Position numbers and translations under genes: made by a program
DNA from: Nocardiopsis alborubida
GTDB taxonomy: Bacteria; Actinomycetota; Actinomycetes; Streptosporangiales; Streptosporangiaceae
Length of the DNA: 64,000 nt
NCBI RefSeq assembly: GCF_012396365.1
Contig: NZ_JAAXPG010000008.1
Location: 157,108 to 221,107 of the forward strand
Reading direction: 5' to 3'
The notes under the pieces: generated by a model
Seen by the model: the letters and a program-made list of their open reading frames with translations, nothing else
Databases searched by the model: none
Told to the model about the DNA's origin: nothing
Part shown: piece by piece, positions 34,450 through 44,353 of the stretch
Position numbering within the stretch: position 1 is the first letter of the stretch
Layout of the letters: every line of letters begins with the position of its first letter

Positions 34450-34458
34450 CACGTGCGG

Positions 34459-35733
34459 CTATCTGAGGTGGCCGTCCCCGGTGACCACGTACTTGGTGGA
34501 GGTCATCTCGGTGAGGCCCATCGGACCTCTGGCGTGCAGCTTCTGGGTGGAAATGCCGATCTCGGCGCCGAAGCCGAACTCGCCGCCGTCGGTGAACCTC
34601 GTGGAGGCGTTGACCATGACCGCGGCGGAGTCGACCCGGGAGACGAAGTACCGGGAGGCCTTCAGCGAGTCGGTGACGATGGCCTCGGTGTGCTGGGTGG
34701 AGTACCTGCGGATGTGGGCGAGCGCCTCGTCGATGCTGGGCACCACACGCACGGCCAGGTCCATGGACAGGTACTCGGTCGCCCAGTCCTCCTCCGTGGC
34801 CTCGACCACCCGGGCCCCGGTCGGGCGTGCGGCGGCGGCCTCCAGCACCCGGGGGTCGCCGTGCACGGTCACACCGCTCTCGCCGAGGGCCTCCAGCACG
34901 CGCGGCAGGAACTCCTCGGCGACGGCCTCGTGCACCAGCAGGGTCTCGGCGGAGTTGCACACCGAGCAGCGCTGCGCCTTGGCGTTGGTGGCGATGGCCA
35001 CGGCCTTGTCGAGGTCGGCGTCGGCGTCCACGTAGACGTGGCACAGGCCCTCTCCGGTCTCGATGACCGGCACGGTGGAGTCGCGCACCACGGCCTGGAT
35101 GAGGGAACCGCCGCCGCGCGGGATGAGCACGTCCACCAGGCCGCGCGCCCGCATGAGCGCGGTGGAGGACTCACGGGTGCGGCCGGGCACCATCTGGACG
35201 GCGTCCACCGGGACCCCGGTGCCCTCCAGGGCGTCCCGCAGGACCCCGACGATGGCGGTGTTGGAGGAGTAGGCCGAGGAGGAGCCGCGCAGCAGGGCGG
35301 CGTTGCCGCTCTTGAGGCACAGGGCGGCGGCGTCCACGGTGACGTTGGGGCGGCCCTCGTAGATGATGCCGATGACACCGAGCGGCACCCGGATCTGGCG
35401 CAGGTCCAGGCCGTTGGGCAGCACGGACCCGCGCACGGACTCGCCCACCGGGTCGGGGAGCTCGACGATCTCGCGGACGGCGTCGGCGATGGCCTCGATC
35501 CGCTGCGGGGTGAGGGTGAGCCGGTCGACCATGGCCGGACTGGTGCCCTCCTCGCGGGCCCGCGCCACGTCCTCGGCGTTGGCCGCGGTGATCTCGTCGG
35601 ACCGCTTGACCAGGGCGTCGGCGATCGCCAGCAGTGCGGCGTCCTTGACCGCCCGGCTGAGCGGGGCGAGGTCGGCCGCCGCGTCCCTGGCCCGCCCGGC
35701 TACCGCGTGGACCTCGCGCTCGATGTCACTCAT
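34459..35733 (-). CDS. proA: Gamma-glutamyl phosphate reductase
   Basis: Second enzyme of proline synthesis, NADPH-dependent, 424 aa. The active-site Cys lies in [11 protein letters not shown], as in all Pro[15 protein letters not shown] and the C-terminal [10 protein letters not shown] are also conserved. ATG 35733 has GAGAGAG upstream; a second in-frame ATG lies 27 nt further. It is separated from proB by two unrelated genes, as in other actinobacteria where proA and proB are near but not adjacent. Confidence 0.96.
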   Translation of the reverse strand: MSDIEREVHAVAGRARDAAADLAPLSRAVKDAALLAIADALVKRSDEITAANAEDVARAREEGTSPAMVDRLTLTPQRIEAIADAVREIVELPDPVGESVRGSVLPNGLDLRQIRVPLGVIGIIYEGRPNVTVDAAALCLKSGNAALLRGSSSAYSSNTAIVGVLRDALEGTGVPVDAVQMVPGRTRESSTALMRARGLVDVLIPRGGGSLIQAVVRDSTVPVIETGEGLCHVYVDADADLDKAVAIATNAKAQRCSVCNSAETLLVHEAVAEEFLPRVLEALGESGVTVHGDPRVLEAAAARPTGARVVEATEEDWATEYLSMDLAVRVVPSIDEALAHIRRYSTQHTEAIVTDSLKASRYFVSRVDSAAVMVNASTRFTDGGEFGFGAEIGISTQKLHARGPMGLTEMTSTKYVVTGDGHLR

Positions 35734-35957
35734 GGTGCTCTCTCTTGGTTGGGAGGCCATCCCGGCGTACCCGCCCTGCGGCGTCGAAGGGTCCCAGGGG
35801 CATGCGCCGGGGTGAACACCTCCAGCGTATAGCGCCGCGCGGTCGTCGACGCGGTCGTCCACAGGCCGGATCCTGCGCGCTCCGCCGGAGCGGCGCGGAC
35901 CCCGCCCGCGGCCCCGGGACCGCCGCGCGCCCCGGGTACGCCCGCCCTCCCCGGCTC

Positions 35958-36404
35958 TCAGCTCCACCCGTAGCGGGCGCGCAGGACGTCGGCGACCATC
36001 CAGAACAGCTCCTCGTCCATGACGGCCGCCTCACGGCGGATGTCGTCCTCGTCGAACTCGAAGAGCCGGTCCGCACGCACGTAGGAGTCGCGCTGCTCGC
36101 GGTCCCAGGGACCCGAGCCGATCGGCAGCCAGTCCTGGCGCTCCCACTCCTCGGGGCGCTGGGAGGACAGCATCAGCCCGTGCAGCCGCCTGCCCCTGCG
36201 GCCGACCACCAGCAGCGGACGGTCCTTGCCCCGCTCCGGGTCCTCCTCGTAGGGAACCCACGTCCACACGATCTCGCCCGCGTCGGCGAGGCCGTCGCGC
36301 TCGGGCGCGTAGACGAGCCTGGTGGCGTTGGCGGCGGTGGGGATCTCGCGGACCTCGCCCCGGTGGGGGTGGTCCTCGCTTCGGCGCGTCGTTCGTTCAC
36401 TCAC
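35958..36404 (-). CDS. PemK/MazF-fold protein without antitoxin
   Basis: 148 aa. [13 protein letters not shown] and [14 protein letters not shown] match the core of the PemK/MazF beta-barrel, where the Arg-Pro pair lies next to the RNA-binding surface. It is longer than a typical MazF (about 110 aa), with a helical C-terminus. No small antitoxin gene is next to it, so an RNA-binding or housekeeping role is as likely as toxicity. GTG 36404 lies 6 nt after TAGGAT (minus strand), a leaderless arrangement. Confidence 0.8.
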   Translation of the reverse strand: MSERTTRRSEDHPHRGEVREIPTAANATRLVYAPERDGLADAGEIVWTWVPYEEDPERGKDRPLLVVGRRGRRLHGLMLSSQRPEEWERQDWLPIGSGPWDREQRDSYVRADRLFEFDEDDIRREAAVMDEELFWMVADVLRARYGWS

Positions 36405-36542
36405 GTCCGCATCCTAGGGCGTGTGCGGTGGACGCCGCCCGTCACGAGGCGGGACACGTGCGCACCGGGCTCCTCCCGGTCCCGCAGGGCCCCGCCCTCC
36501 CGCTCCCGCTCCCGCGGCTCCGTCGGTCCCGCCCGGGAGGTC

Positions 36543-37433
36543 TCACAGATCCTGGACGGTACCGATGATGCGCGCCCGCGCCCGGCTGCCCTCGGGAACC
36601 GGGACCAGCGGGTAGACGTGGAAGGCCCCCTCCTCCTCGTGCAGGTCCACCTCTCCCCCCGCCCGCGCGACGAGCGCGCGCAGGCGCCGGGTGTCGGGCA
36701 GGAACACGTCACGGGTACCGATGTAGAGGTCCATGGGCGGCAGGCCGGAGAGCACTCCGTTGACGGGGCTGAGCCGGGGCAGGGACAGGTCGTCGCCGTC
36801 CGCCCACACCTTGGCGGCCTCCTTGAGGCCGACCGGGCTGAGCCAGGGGTCCCTGCCCTCCACCTCGGCGATGTCGGGGTTGGACATGGTCAGGTCCGTC
36901 CACGGGGAGACCAGGATGAGCCGTGCTGGCTGGGGCAGGCCCTCCTCCGGCAGCGTCTGCGCGAGGGCGAGCGCCAGCCCCGCCCCGGCCGAGTCCCCCG
37001 CGAACACCGTGCGCTCGGGCACCACGTGCTCCAGCAGCTCGCGGTACACCGCGTGGAGGAAGCCGAACGCCTCGCGGTAGGTGTGCTGGGGCGCCAGCCC
37101 GTAGACGGGCACCTCCACCCGGCATCCCACGTCCGCCATGCGCGAGATCAGGACCCAGTGCCAGGGGGAGATCTCACTGATGTAGGAGCCCCCGTGCACG
37201 TACAGGACCGCCTTGTCGGGGTCCTCCTCCCGGTCCCGGGCGAGGACCGTGTAGCTCGTGAAGCCCCCCACCTCGCGCCGGGTGATCTCGTGGCGCTTGG
37301 CGACCCAGAGCGGCGGCTCGGGGTCGTCCTTGGCCTCGTCGATGCGCTCCCGCGCACCCTCCACGGTCTCCATGGGGCGCTTGCGCGCCACCCGGAACGC
37401 CACCGCGAGCATTCTCGCCACCAGACTAGGCAT
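36543..37433 (-). CDS. Alpha/beta hydrolase of the hormone-sensitive lipase family
   Basis: 296 aa. The oxyanion motif is Y-V-H-G-G-S-Y, the nucleophile is G-D-S-A-G-A-G, the Asp is in G-T-R-D-V-F-L-P and the His in A-F-H-V-Y-P. This is the HSL/LipN group that hydrolyses short-chain esters. The start is ATG 37433; a GTG 12 nt upstream is possible. It lies 78 nt downstream of proB on the same strand. Confidence 0.9.
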   Translation of the reverse strand: MPSLVARMLAVAFRVARKRPMETVEGARERIDEAKDDPEPPLWVAKRHEITRREVGGFTSYTVLARDREEDPDKAVLYVHGGSYISEISPWHWVLISRMADVGCRVEVPVYGLAPQHTYREAFGFLHAVYRELLEHVVPERTVFAGDSAGAGLALALAQTLPEEGLPQPARLILVSPWTDLTMSNPDIAEVEGRDPWLSPVGLKEAAKVWADGDDLSLPRLSPVNGVLSGLPPMDLYIGTRDVFLPDTRRLRALVARAGGEVDLHEEEGAFHVYPLVPVPEGSRARARIIGTVQDL

Positions 37434-37523
37434 GGGTGTCTTCACTCTCCTCGGGGGGTTTCCCCGACATTGCCACAGAGGTGTCGCGGCGGGACGGGAC
37501 CGCGGCGGAACGGGGGACGCGAC

Positions 37524-38681
37524 CTAGAGCACGACGAGGTCGTCCCGGTGCACCAGCTCGCGCTCGTAGGAGGGGCCCATCTCCCTGGCCAGCCACCGGG
37601 TGGACCGCCCCATCAGGTCGGGCACCTCGGCGGCGTCGTAGTTGACCAGTCCGCGCGCGACGACGGTGCCGTCCTCGCCGCACAGGTCCACCGGGTCGCC
37701 CGCGTTGAAGTCGCCCGCCACCCTCACCACACCGGCCGGGAGCAGGGACGCCTTCTCCCGTACCACCGCCGTGACCGCGCCGGGGTCCAGGACCAGGCTG
37801 CCCCGGCCCGCGGTGGCGTGCGCCAGCCAGAGCTGGCGGGCCGAGGGGCGGCGTCCGCGCCCCGGGGCGAACAGGGTGCCCGCGGACCCGCCCTCCAGGG
37901 CCGTGCGGGCGTTCGCGGCGGAGGTCAGCAGGGTGTACACGCCGGCCTCCGTGGCGATCCGCGCCGACGCCACCTTGGTGACCATCCCGCCGGTGCCCAC
38001 GCCCCGCCCGCCCGCACTGCCGATGTCGATCCCGTCCAGGTCGGCCGGGCCGCGCACGAGGCTGACCACCGACGATCCCGGGGCGGAGGGGTTGCCGTCG
38101 TACAGGGCGTCCACGTCCGAGAGCAGCACCAGCGCGTCGGCACGCATCAGGTGCGCCACCAGAGCCGCCAGGCGGTCGTTGTCGCCGAAGCGGAGCTCGT
38201 GCGTGGCCACGGTGTCGTTCTCGTTGACGATGGGCAGGGCGCCGATGTCCAGCAGGCGGCGCAGCGTGCGCTGGGCGTTGCGGTGCTGTACCCGCCGCAT
38301 CATGTCCTCGACCGTGAGCAGGACCTGAGCCGCGGTGAGGCCGTGCCCGGCCAGCTCGGCCGTGTACGCGGCCAGCAGCAGCCCCTGGCCCACGCTGGCG
38401 GCGGCCTGTTGGGAGGCCAGGTCACGGGGTCGGCGGACCATGCCGAGCGGGGTCATCCCGGCCGCGACCGCACCGGAGGAGACCAGGATGACCTCCTGGC
38501 CCGCGGCGCGGCGGTCCGCCAGCACCCGGACCAGGTCGCGGATGCGGCAGGAGTCGATCCTGCCGTCGGGTGTGGTCAGGGACGACGACCCCACCTTCAC
38601 CACGACCCGGCGCGCGGCGGCCACCGCCGCGCGCCCGGAGGCCTCCAGGGAGTCGGTCTGTTCGAGTCCTGCGCTGTGCAC
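37524..38681 (-). CDS. proB: Glutamate 5-kinase with PUA domain
   Basis: First enzyme of proline synthesis, 385 aa. The kinase domain shows V-V-V-K-V-G-S-S-S-L, V-S-S-G-A-V-A-A-G, N-E-N-D-T-V and G-T-G-G-M-V-T-K. A C-terminal PUA domain (about 285-370) follows, as in E. coli ProB. The start is GTG 38681 with GGAAAG 9 nt upstream. It follows obg by 81 nt on the same strand and is probably co-transcribed. Feedback inhibition by proline is the family norm. Confidence 0.96.
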   Translation of the reverse strand: MHSAGLEQTDSLEASGRAAVAAARRVVVKVGSSSLTTPDGRIDSCRIRDLVRVLADRRAAGQEVILVSSGAVAAGMTPLGMVRRPRDLASQQAAASVGQGLLLAAYTAELAGHGLTAAQVLLTVEDMMRRVQHRNAQRTLRRLLDIGALPIVNENDTVATHELRFGDNDRLAALVAHLMRADALVLLSDVDALYDGNPSAPGSSVVSLVRGPADLDGIDIGSAGGRGVGTGGMVTKVASARIATEAGVYTLLTSAANARTALEGGSAGTLFAPGRGRRPSARQLWLAHATAGRGSLVLDPGAVTAVVREKASLLPAGVVRVAGDFNAGDPVDLCGEDGTVVARGLVNYDAAEVPDLMGRSTRWLAREMGPSYERELVHRDDLVVL

Positions 38682-38762
38682 CGTGTGGAACTTTCCATCC
38701 AGTGGCGCGGCACCGGGCGCCGCGCTCGTGCCTGTCGGCCGGGCCGCCGGACCCCGCGCGGG

Positions 38763-40127
38763 TCAGCCCAGCCGGGCGTCGGACCCGCGCGGGCCGGACG
38801 GGACGACCTCGGCGTCCATGGAGGGGTCCCAGTCGAAGACCACGGAGTCCTCCTCGGTTCCGATGTGCACCTCGGCGCCCTCGGTGGCGCCCGCCTTGGC
38901 CAGCTCGGCCTCGATGCCGAGGCGGTTGAGGCGCTCGGCGAGGTAGCCCACGGCCTCGTCGTTGGCGAAGTCGGTCTGGCGCACCCAGCGGGCGGGCTTG
39001 TCCCCGCGCACCTGGAAGGCGTTGCCGCCCAGAGGCACAACCTGGAAGGGCACGTCGCCGATGGCCTGCGGACGGATCACGACCCGGGTGGGCTCCGCGG
39101 GCGGTGCGGCCTGACGGGCCGCGGCCACCTGCTCGCCCAGGGCGAAGGACAGCTCACGCAGCCCCTCGCGGGAGGCCGCGGAGACCTCCATGACGCGGTA
39201 GCCGCGCTCGACCAGCATCGGGGTGACCAGCTCGGCGAGCTCGCGGGCCTCGGGGACGTCCACCTTGTTCAGGGCGACCAGGCGCGGCCGGTCGGACAGG
39301 TCCACCCCGGTGCTGCGGCCGTAGGCGGACAGCTCCGCCTCCAGGGCCTCCAGGTCGCTGACCGGGTCTCGGCCCTGCTCGTAGGTGGCGCAGTCCAGCA
39401 CGTGCAGGAGGGTGGAGCAGCGCTCGATGTGGCGCAGGAACTCCAGGCCCAGTCCCTTGCCGTCGCTGGCGCCGGGGATGAGGCCGGGCACGTCGGCGAT
39501 GACGTACTGGACGTTGCCCGCCTCCACCACGCCCAGGTTGGGCACCAGGGTGGTGAACGGGTAGTCGGCGATCTTGGGGCGGGCCGCGGACATGGCGGCG
39601 ATCAGGGACGACTTGCCCGCGCTGGGGAAGCCCACCAGGCCGACGTCGGCGATGGTCTTCATCTCCAGGCGCACGTCGAAGCCCTGGCCCTCCTCGCCCT
39701 TGAGGGCGAAACCGGGGGCCTTGCGCCGCTTGGTGGCCAGCGCGGCGTTGCCCAGGCCGCCGTGACCGCCCTCGGCGAGCACCAGGCGGGTGCCGTGGCC
39801 GACCAGGTCGGCGATGACCTCGCCGTCCACACGGGTGACCACGGTGCCGTCGGGCACCTTGAGGACCAGGTCCTCGCCCTTGGCCCCGGCGCGGTGGCCG
39901 CCCTGGCCGGGCGTGCCGTTGCTGGCGGCGCGGTGCGGGCGGCGCTGGTAGTCCAGCAGGGTCGCGGTCTGGGTGTCGACCTCCAGGACGACGTCCCCGC
40001 CGTGACCGCCGTTGCCGCCGTCCGGACCGCCCAGCGGCTTGAACTTCTCCCGGTGCACGGAGGCGCAGCCATGCCCGCCGTTCCCGGCCTTGACGTGCAA
40101 GACCGCCTCGTCGACGAAGTCAGGCAT
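38763..40127 (-). CDS. obg: GTPase Obg (CgtA)
   Basis: 454 aa. The Gly-rich Obg fold (residues 1-158, with repeated G-G-x-G-G-H-G) is followed by the G domain with G1 G-F-P-S-A-G-K-S-S (K172), G3 D-V-P-G-L and G4 N-K-V-D, and then a C-terminal OCT domain. The acidic tail is typical of actinobacteria. It acts in 50S assembly and ppGpp-linked control. ATG 40127 follows GGGGAGAG. A hairpin separates it from rpmA. Confidence 0.97.
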   Translation of the reverse strand: MPDFVDEAVLHVKAGNGGHGCASVHREKFKPLGGPDGGNGGHGGDVVLEVDTQTATLLDYQRRPHRAASNGTPGQGGHRAGAKGEDLVLKVPDGTVVTRVDGEVIADLVGHGTRLVLAEGGHGGLGNAALATKRRKAPGFALKGEEGQGFDVRLEMKTIADVGLVGFPSAGKSSLIAAMSAARPKIADYPFTTLVPNLGVVEAGNVQYVIADVPGLIPGASDGKGLGLEFLRHIERCSTLLHVLDCATYEQGRDPVSDLEALEAELSAYGRSTGVDLSDRPRLVALNKVDVPEARELAELVTPMLVERGYRVMEVSAASREGLRELSFALGEQVAAARQAAPPAEPTRVVIRPQAIGDVPFQVVPLGGNAFQVRGDKPARWVRQTDFANDEAVGYLAERLNRLGIEAELAKAGATEGAEVHIGTEEDSVVFDWDPSMDAEVVPSGPRGSDARLG

Positions 40128-40200
40128 AGCTCTCCCCGTTACTCTCCGGCCCCCGGGCGGGGGCCTGGACACACACGCGTCATCCAGTGACAACGCAAGA

Positions 40201-40226
40201 GGCGGGCCAGTGTTCCCTGGCCCGCC
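40201..40226 (-). terminator. Hairpin between rpmA and obg
   Basis: Perfect 10-bp arms GGCGGGCCAG/CTGGCCCGCC with a 6-nt loop, 23 nt after the rpmA stop. It probably lowers rather than ends read-through into obg. Confidence 0.65.
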
Positions 40227-40249
40227 CTGTACAACGTCCGCGCGCGAGC

Positions 40250-40510
40250 CTACTCGGCGGCGGCGGGAACGATGTTGACGGCCTTGCGGCCGCGGAAGTT
40301 GCCGAACTTGACCTGACCGGCGACCAGCGCGAACAGCGTGTCGTCGCCACCGCGGCCGACGTTGGCGCCGGGGTGGAACTTGGTGCCGCGCTGACGGATC
40401 AGGATCTCGCCAGCCGAGACGCTCTGGCCGCCGAAGCGCTTGACGCCGAGGCGCTGAGCGTTCGAGTCACGACCGTTACGGCTGGACGAAGCGCCCTTCT
40501 TGTGTGCCAT
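40250..40510 (-). CDS. rpmA: 50S ribosomal protein L27
   Basis: 86 aa, full length. It opens [15 protein letters not shown], so there is no N-terminal cleaved extension of the Firmicutes kind. It also contains L-G-V-K-R-F-G-G and [13 protein letters not shown]. It lies near the peptidyl-transferase centre. It is 14 nt after rplU. Confidence 0.98.
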   Translation of the reverse strand: MAHKKGASSSRNGRDSNAQRLGVKRFGGQSVSAGEILIRQRGTKFHPGANVGRGGDDTLFALVAGQVKFGNFRGRKAVNIVPAAAE

Positions 40511-40524
40511 TTCTTCCAGGCCTC

Positions 40525-40836
40525 CTACTTCGCCGCGATGCCGGTGACCCGCACCTGGGTGTGCTTCTGGCGGTGACCCTGGCGCTTCTTGTAACCGGTC
40601 TTGTTCTTGTACTTCAGGATGTTGATCTTGGGGCCCTTGGTCTCACCGAGGATCTCGGCGCTGACCGTGTAGCCGCTCAGCTTGTCGCCGTCGCTGATGA
40701 CGTTGTCACCGTCGACGACGAGGATGGGCTGCCATGTGATGGTGGCGCCGGTCTCGTCGGAGACCTTGTCGATGTTCAGGACGTCATCGACAGACACCTT
40801 CTCCTGTCGGCCGCCCGCTCGCACGATCGCGTACAC
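40525..40836 (-). CDS. rplU: 50S ribosomal protein L21
   Basis: 103 aa. It opens [14 protein letters not shown] and ends [14 protein letters not shown], as in bacterial L21. The start is GTG 40836 with AGGAAGAGAG 8 nt upstream. It is first in the rplU-rpmA(-obg) operon, with a long leader. Confidence 0.98.
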   Translation of the reverse strand: MYAIVRAGGRQEKVSVDDVLNIDKVSDETGATITWQPILVVDGDNVISDGDKLSGYTVSAEILGETKGPKINILKYKNKTGYKKRQGHRQKHTQVRVTGIAAK

Positions 40837-41104
40837 CGGGTAACTCTCTTCCTGCTCGCTCAACGAATAATGCTCGGGACCATCCCCGAGACATGAGCCC
40901 GGGGTCCGGGTCCGGCCGCACCTGTGCCCAGATCGGCCGGGAGGCTCATCCCCGTGTGGGCGGGGAGGTGCCTCGTTCCACGATCCACTGATCGCCTGTA
41001 GCGGGGCGCGGGGATCCGAGGGAAACAAACCCTGCGTGGAGAGCACTTCGGTGTCGGGGCGCGCGATTGTGGTGGAGCGCGCCGACGCACCGTCCCTCAG
41101 ATTA
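40837..41104 (-). promoter_or_regulatory. Promoter and long leader of rplU-rpmA
   Basis: TAATCT on the minus strand (41099-41104) is a good -10 box and would give a leader of about 255 nt. Near the gene a hairpin CTCGGG-N6-CCCGAG (40873-40890) is followed by an A/T-rich run. Such a leader is long enough for an autoregulatory ribosomal-protein element, but I recognise no known one. Confidence 0.45.
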
Positions 41105-41133
41105 CCATCGGCCCGCCACGGGCCTGTACACGT

Positions 41134-41174
41134 GCCGTGGTCCGGACCGGGCTGTCGCCGGTCCGGGCCACGGC
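41134..41174 (-). terminator. Terminator of rne
   Basis: 17-bp arms (41134-41150 and 41158-41174) with a single G-U pair and a 7-nt loop, 19 nt beyond the rne stop. Confidence 0.75.
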
Positions 41175-41192
41175 GGGGCTACCGCCCCTGAC

Positions 41193-44100
41193 TCAGCCCG
41201 CGTCCACGGCGGTCGGCGGGGTGGCCGCCGCCCTGGTGCGCCGGGTACGGCGACGCTTGGGCCGCTCGGCGGCCTCGTCGTCACCGGCCTCGGCGGGCGT
41301 CTCGGCGGCGGTCGCGTCCGCCTCGGCGGGGACGCTCTCACCGCCCGCTGCCTCGGCCTCACCGCTGTCGGCCGCCGTGCGGGCGGTACGACGGGTGGTG
41401 GTGCGCCGGGCGCGGGTCTTCTTGGCCGGGGCCTCCTCGGGGGCTTCCGCGGCCTCCACCGCCTCAGGAGCCTCCTCGGCGGCGGTGATCTCCTCCTGCT
41501 CCTCCGCCACGGCCTCGGCCTTGCGGGAGCGGGAGGCCCGCTTACGGGTCTTCTTGGCGGGCTCTGGGACCGGGGCCTCGGCGGCCGGCGGGACCTCGGG
41601 GGACTCCTCGGACGGCGCCGCGTCGGCCTCGGCGGACTTCACGGAGTCCTTGCCCGTCTTCTCGGCCTTCTCGGGCTTGTCAGTCCTCTCGGACTTGTCG
41701 GAGGACGGCTTCTCCGCCTTCTCCGACTTCTCGGCGGCCTGGTCGGGCTCGCCCTTGCCCTTCTTCTTCTTGCGGCCGTTGCCGTTGCCGCCGCCCTTGC
41801 CCTCGACCGGGTCGCTGGCGACCACCAGGCCGCGGCCGTTGCAGTGCTCGCAGCTGTGCGAGAACGCCTCCAGCAGGCCCTGGCCGACCCGCTTGCGGGT
41901 CATCTGGACCAGGCCCAGCGAGGTCACCTCGGCCACCTGGTGCTTGGTGCGGTCGCGGGAGAGGCACTCCAGCATGCGCCGCAGCACCAGGTCGCGGTTG
42001 GACTCCAGGACCATGTCGATGAAGTCGATGACGATGATGCCGCCGATGTCGCGCAACCGGAGCTGGCGGACGATCTCCTCGGCCGCCTCCAGGTTGTTCT
42101 TGGTGACCGTCTCCTCCAGGTTGCCGCCCTGGCCGGTGAACTTGCCGGTGTTGACGTCGACCACGGTCATGGCCTCGGTGCGGTCGATGACCAGCGAGCC
42201 GCCGCTGGGCAGCCAGACCTTGCGCTCCAGTGCCTTGTTGATCTGCTCGTCGATGCGGTAGGCGGCGAAGACGTCGCGGTCCTCGCCCCAGTGGGAGAGG
42301 CGCTCGGCGAGGTTGGGAGCCACGTAGTCCACGTACTCGTGGACGGTGGTCCAGGCCTCCTCACCGGACACGACGAGGCTGGAGAAGTCCTCGTTGAACA
42401 CGTCGCGCACGACCCGCACCGTCAGGTCGGGCTCGCTGTTGAGCAGCGACGGGGCGTTGGCCGACTTGGACTTGCGCTTGATGGAGTCCCACTGCTTGGC
42501 GAGACGGTTGATGTCGCGCTCCAGCTCCTCCTCGCTGGCGCCCTCGGCGGCCGTGCGCACGATGACGCCCGCGCCGGAGGGCATGACCTTCTTGAGGATC
42601 TGCTTGAGACGCGCGCGCTCCTTGTCGGGGAGCTTGCGGCTGATACCGGTCATCGAACCGCCGGGCACGTACACGAGGTAGCGGCCGGGCAGGCTGATCT
42701 GACTGGTCAGGCGGGCGCCCTTGTGGCCGACGGGGTCCTTGGTGACCTGCACCAGGACCGACTGGCCGGACTTGAGCACCGATTCGATGCGCTTGGGCTG
42801 GCCGTCCAGGCCGAAGGAGTCCCAGTTGACCTCGCCCGCGTACAGGACGGCGTTGCGGCCCTTGCCGATGTCGACGAACGCGGCCTCCATCGAGGGCAGC
42901 ACGTTCTGCACCCGGCCCAGGTACACGTTGCCCACGTAGGAGCGGTGCGTGGCCCGGTCGACGTAGTGCTCGACGAGGATGTCGTCCTCAAGGACGGCGA
43001 TCTGGGTGCGGTCCTCGACGCGGCGCACCACCAGGTCCCGCTTGACCGACTCGCGTCGGGCCAGGAACTCCGACTCGGTGACGATGGGGGCGCGGCGGCG
43101 GCCCTGCTCGCGGCCCTCGCGGCGGCGCTGCTTCTTGGCCTCCAGGCGTGTGGAGCCGCGGACCGCCTGGACCTCGTCCTCGATCGGCTTCTCCTGGCGG
43201 GGCTCGCGCACCCGGACCACGGTGTTGGGCGGGTCGTCCGCGGTGGCCTCGGGGCCGTCTCCCCCGCCGGAGCGGCGGCGACGGCGGCGGCGACGGCGGC
43301 TGCTGCGGTCATCGGACTCGGCGGCCTCGTCGGCCACGCCGTCGTCCTCGCCCCGGTCCTTGTCCCCGCGCTGTTCGGTCCTGTCCTCCGCGGGCTCCGG
43401 GGCCTCGGCGGCCTCGTCCTCGTCCGCACGGGAGCGGCCGCGTCCCCGGCCTCCGCGGCGGCGGCGACGGCGACTGGGGCGGTCGTCGTCCCCGTCGCCG
43501 GTCTCCTCGGCGCCGGTGGCCTGGGCGCCCTCCTCCTCGGGATCCTCGTCCTCGTACTCGTCGGCCTCCGCCGCGGCGGTGCTGCGGGCGGGCACGGGGG
43601 CGGTGCTGGCCACCGGGGGCTGGAAGAGCATGGAGGGGGCCTGGAAGACGTTGCCGCCGCCCGACTCCACGGTCTCCTCGTCCTTGTCGGCGGCCTCGGA
43701 AGGCGCGGGCTCGGCGGTCTCCACGGCCGCGGCGGAGCGGGCGCGCGCACGGCCGCGACTCCTGGTCGTGGAGGGGGCGGTGTCCTCCGCGGCGGAGGCG
43801 CGGGCACGGCGCGGAGCGGTCTCCTCCTCAGCGGAGGCGCGGGCACGGCGCGGAGCGGTCTCCTCCTCAGCGGAGACGCGGGTGCGGCGCGGAGCGGCGT
43901 CCTCGTCGGGACGGCCCGCGGCTCTCACGGTGCGCCTGCGCGAGGTGGTGGCCACCGAGGTCTTGACCGTGCCTCCCTCGCCGGACCCGGCGAGGGAGGT
44001 GACGGGCGCGGAGGGGGGAGTGAAGACGTCGTCGGGTTCGGGGGGTGGTCCGGCGGCGCGGCGGACGCCCTTGGCGGGTGCGGGCGTGGTCACGCGCACC

Positions 44101-44195
44101 TCGCCGCCCCCCGCGGGGGGCGCCGCCGTGTTGTTGGTCGTTTCAGTTGTACCCGCGGTGCCGTCGGCACCGTTGTTGGGCTCGTTGTCGAGCAT
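41193..44195 (-). CDS. rne: Ribonuclease E/G
   Basis: 1000 aa. A disordered, charged N-terminal arm (about 1-370) precedes the catalytic core (about 380-780). The core holds the S1 domain, G-K-G-R-N-A-V-L-Y, the DNase-like part with I-I-V-I-D-F-I-D-M and the Zn-link C-E-H-C. A C-terminal Lys/Glu/Ala-rich arm follows. This core-in-the-middle layout is typical of actinobacterial RNase E. It drives rRNA processing and mRNA decay, and the arms probably scaffold partners. ATG 44195 follows GGGAGA. It is upstream of rplU with a terminator between. Confidence 0.96.
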   Translation of the reverse strand: MLDNEPNNGADGTAGTTETTNNTAAPPAGGGEVRVTTPAPAKGVRRAAGPPPEPDDVFTPPSAPVTSLAGSGEGGTVKTSVATTSRRRTVRAAGRPDEDAAPRRTRVSAEEETAPRRARASAEEETAPRRARASAAEDTAPSTTRSRGRARARSAAAVETAEPAPSEAADKDEETVESGGGNVFQAPSMLFQPPVASTAPVPARSTAAAEADEYEDEDPEEEGAQATGAEETGDGDDDRPSRRRRRRGGRGRGRSRADEDEAAEAPEPAEDRTEQRGDKDRGEDDGVADEAAESDDRSSRRRRRRRRRSGGGDGPEATADDPPNTVVRVREPRQEKPIEDEVQAVRGSTRLEAKKQRRREGREQGRRRAPIVTESEFLARRESVKRDLVVRRVEDRTQIAVLEDDILVEHYVDRATHRSYVGNVYLGRVQNVLPSMEAAFVDIGKGRNAVLYAGEVNWDSFGLDGQPKRIESVLKSGQSVLVQVTKDPVGHKGARLTSQISLPGRYLVYVPGGSMTGISRKLPDKERARLKQILKKVMPSGAGVIVRTAAEGASEEELERDINRLAKQWDSIKRKSKSANAPSLLNSEPDLTVRVVRDVFNEDFSSLVVSGEEAWTTVHEYVDYVAPNLAERLSHWGEDRDVFAAYRIDEQINKALERKVWLPSGGSLVIDRTEAMTVVDVNTGKFTGQGGNLEETVTKNNLEAAEEIVRQLRLRDIGGIIVIDFIDMVLESNRDLVLRRMLECLSRDRTKHQVAEVTSLGLVQMTRKRVGQGLLEAFSHSCEHCNGRGLVVASDPVEGKGGGNGNGRKKKKGKGEPDQAAEKSEKAEKPSSDKSERTDKPEKAEKTGKDSVKSAEADAAPSEESPEVPPAAEAPVPEPAKKTRKRASRSRKAEAVAEEQEEITAAEEAPEAVEAAEAPEEAPAKKTRARRTTTRRTARTAADSGEAEAAGGESVPAEADATAAETPAEAGDDEAAERPKRRRTRRTRAAATPPTAVDAG
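43781..43897. repeat. In-frame 39-bp tandem repeat in the rne N-terminal arm
   Basis: Three 39-bp units (43781, 43820, 43859) encode 13-residue repeats of the type S-A-E-E-E-T-A-P-R-R-A-R-A. The first two differ only in the first dozen bases. The unit mixes acidic and Arg patches. Confidence 0.85.
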
Positions 44196-44353
44196 CCGGG
44201 CGGTCTCCCGTCAGAGTCCTCGGGCGCGCCGCGACCTCTCGGTCGGCGGCGCGGCTCACGAGAACTGTCGTCGCTGTGTCAGCGCCGGCGGCGCCGAGGC
44301 GCCGTCGGGGCAAAGTCCTGTGGTGTCGCCCATGTTCCCCGCTTCGGGGCCGC

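Noticed and set aside
35745..40190. Very long open frame on the plus strand (about 1480 codons) opposite proA to obg
   Set aside because: It is antisense to well-identified genes and is Gly/Asp/Val/His-rich, as expected from GC-biased third positions read backwards. There are no domains.
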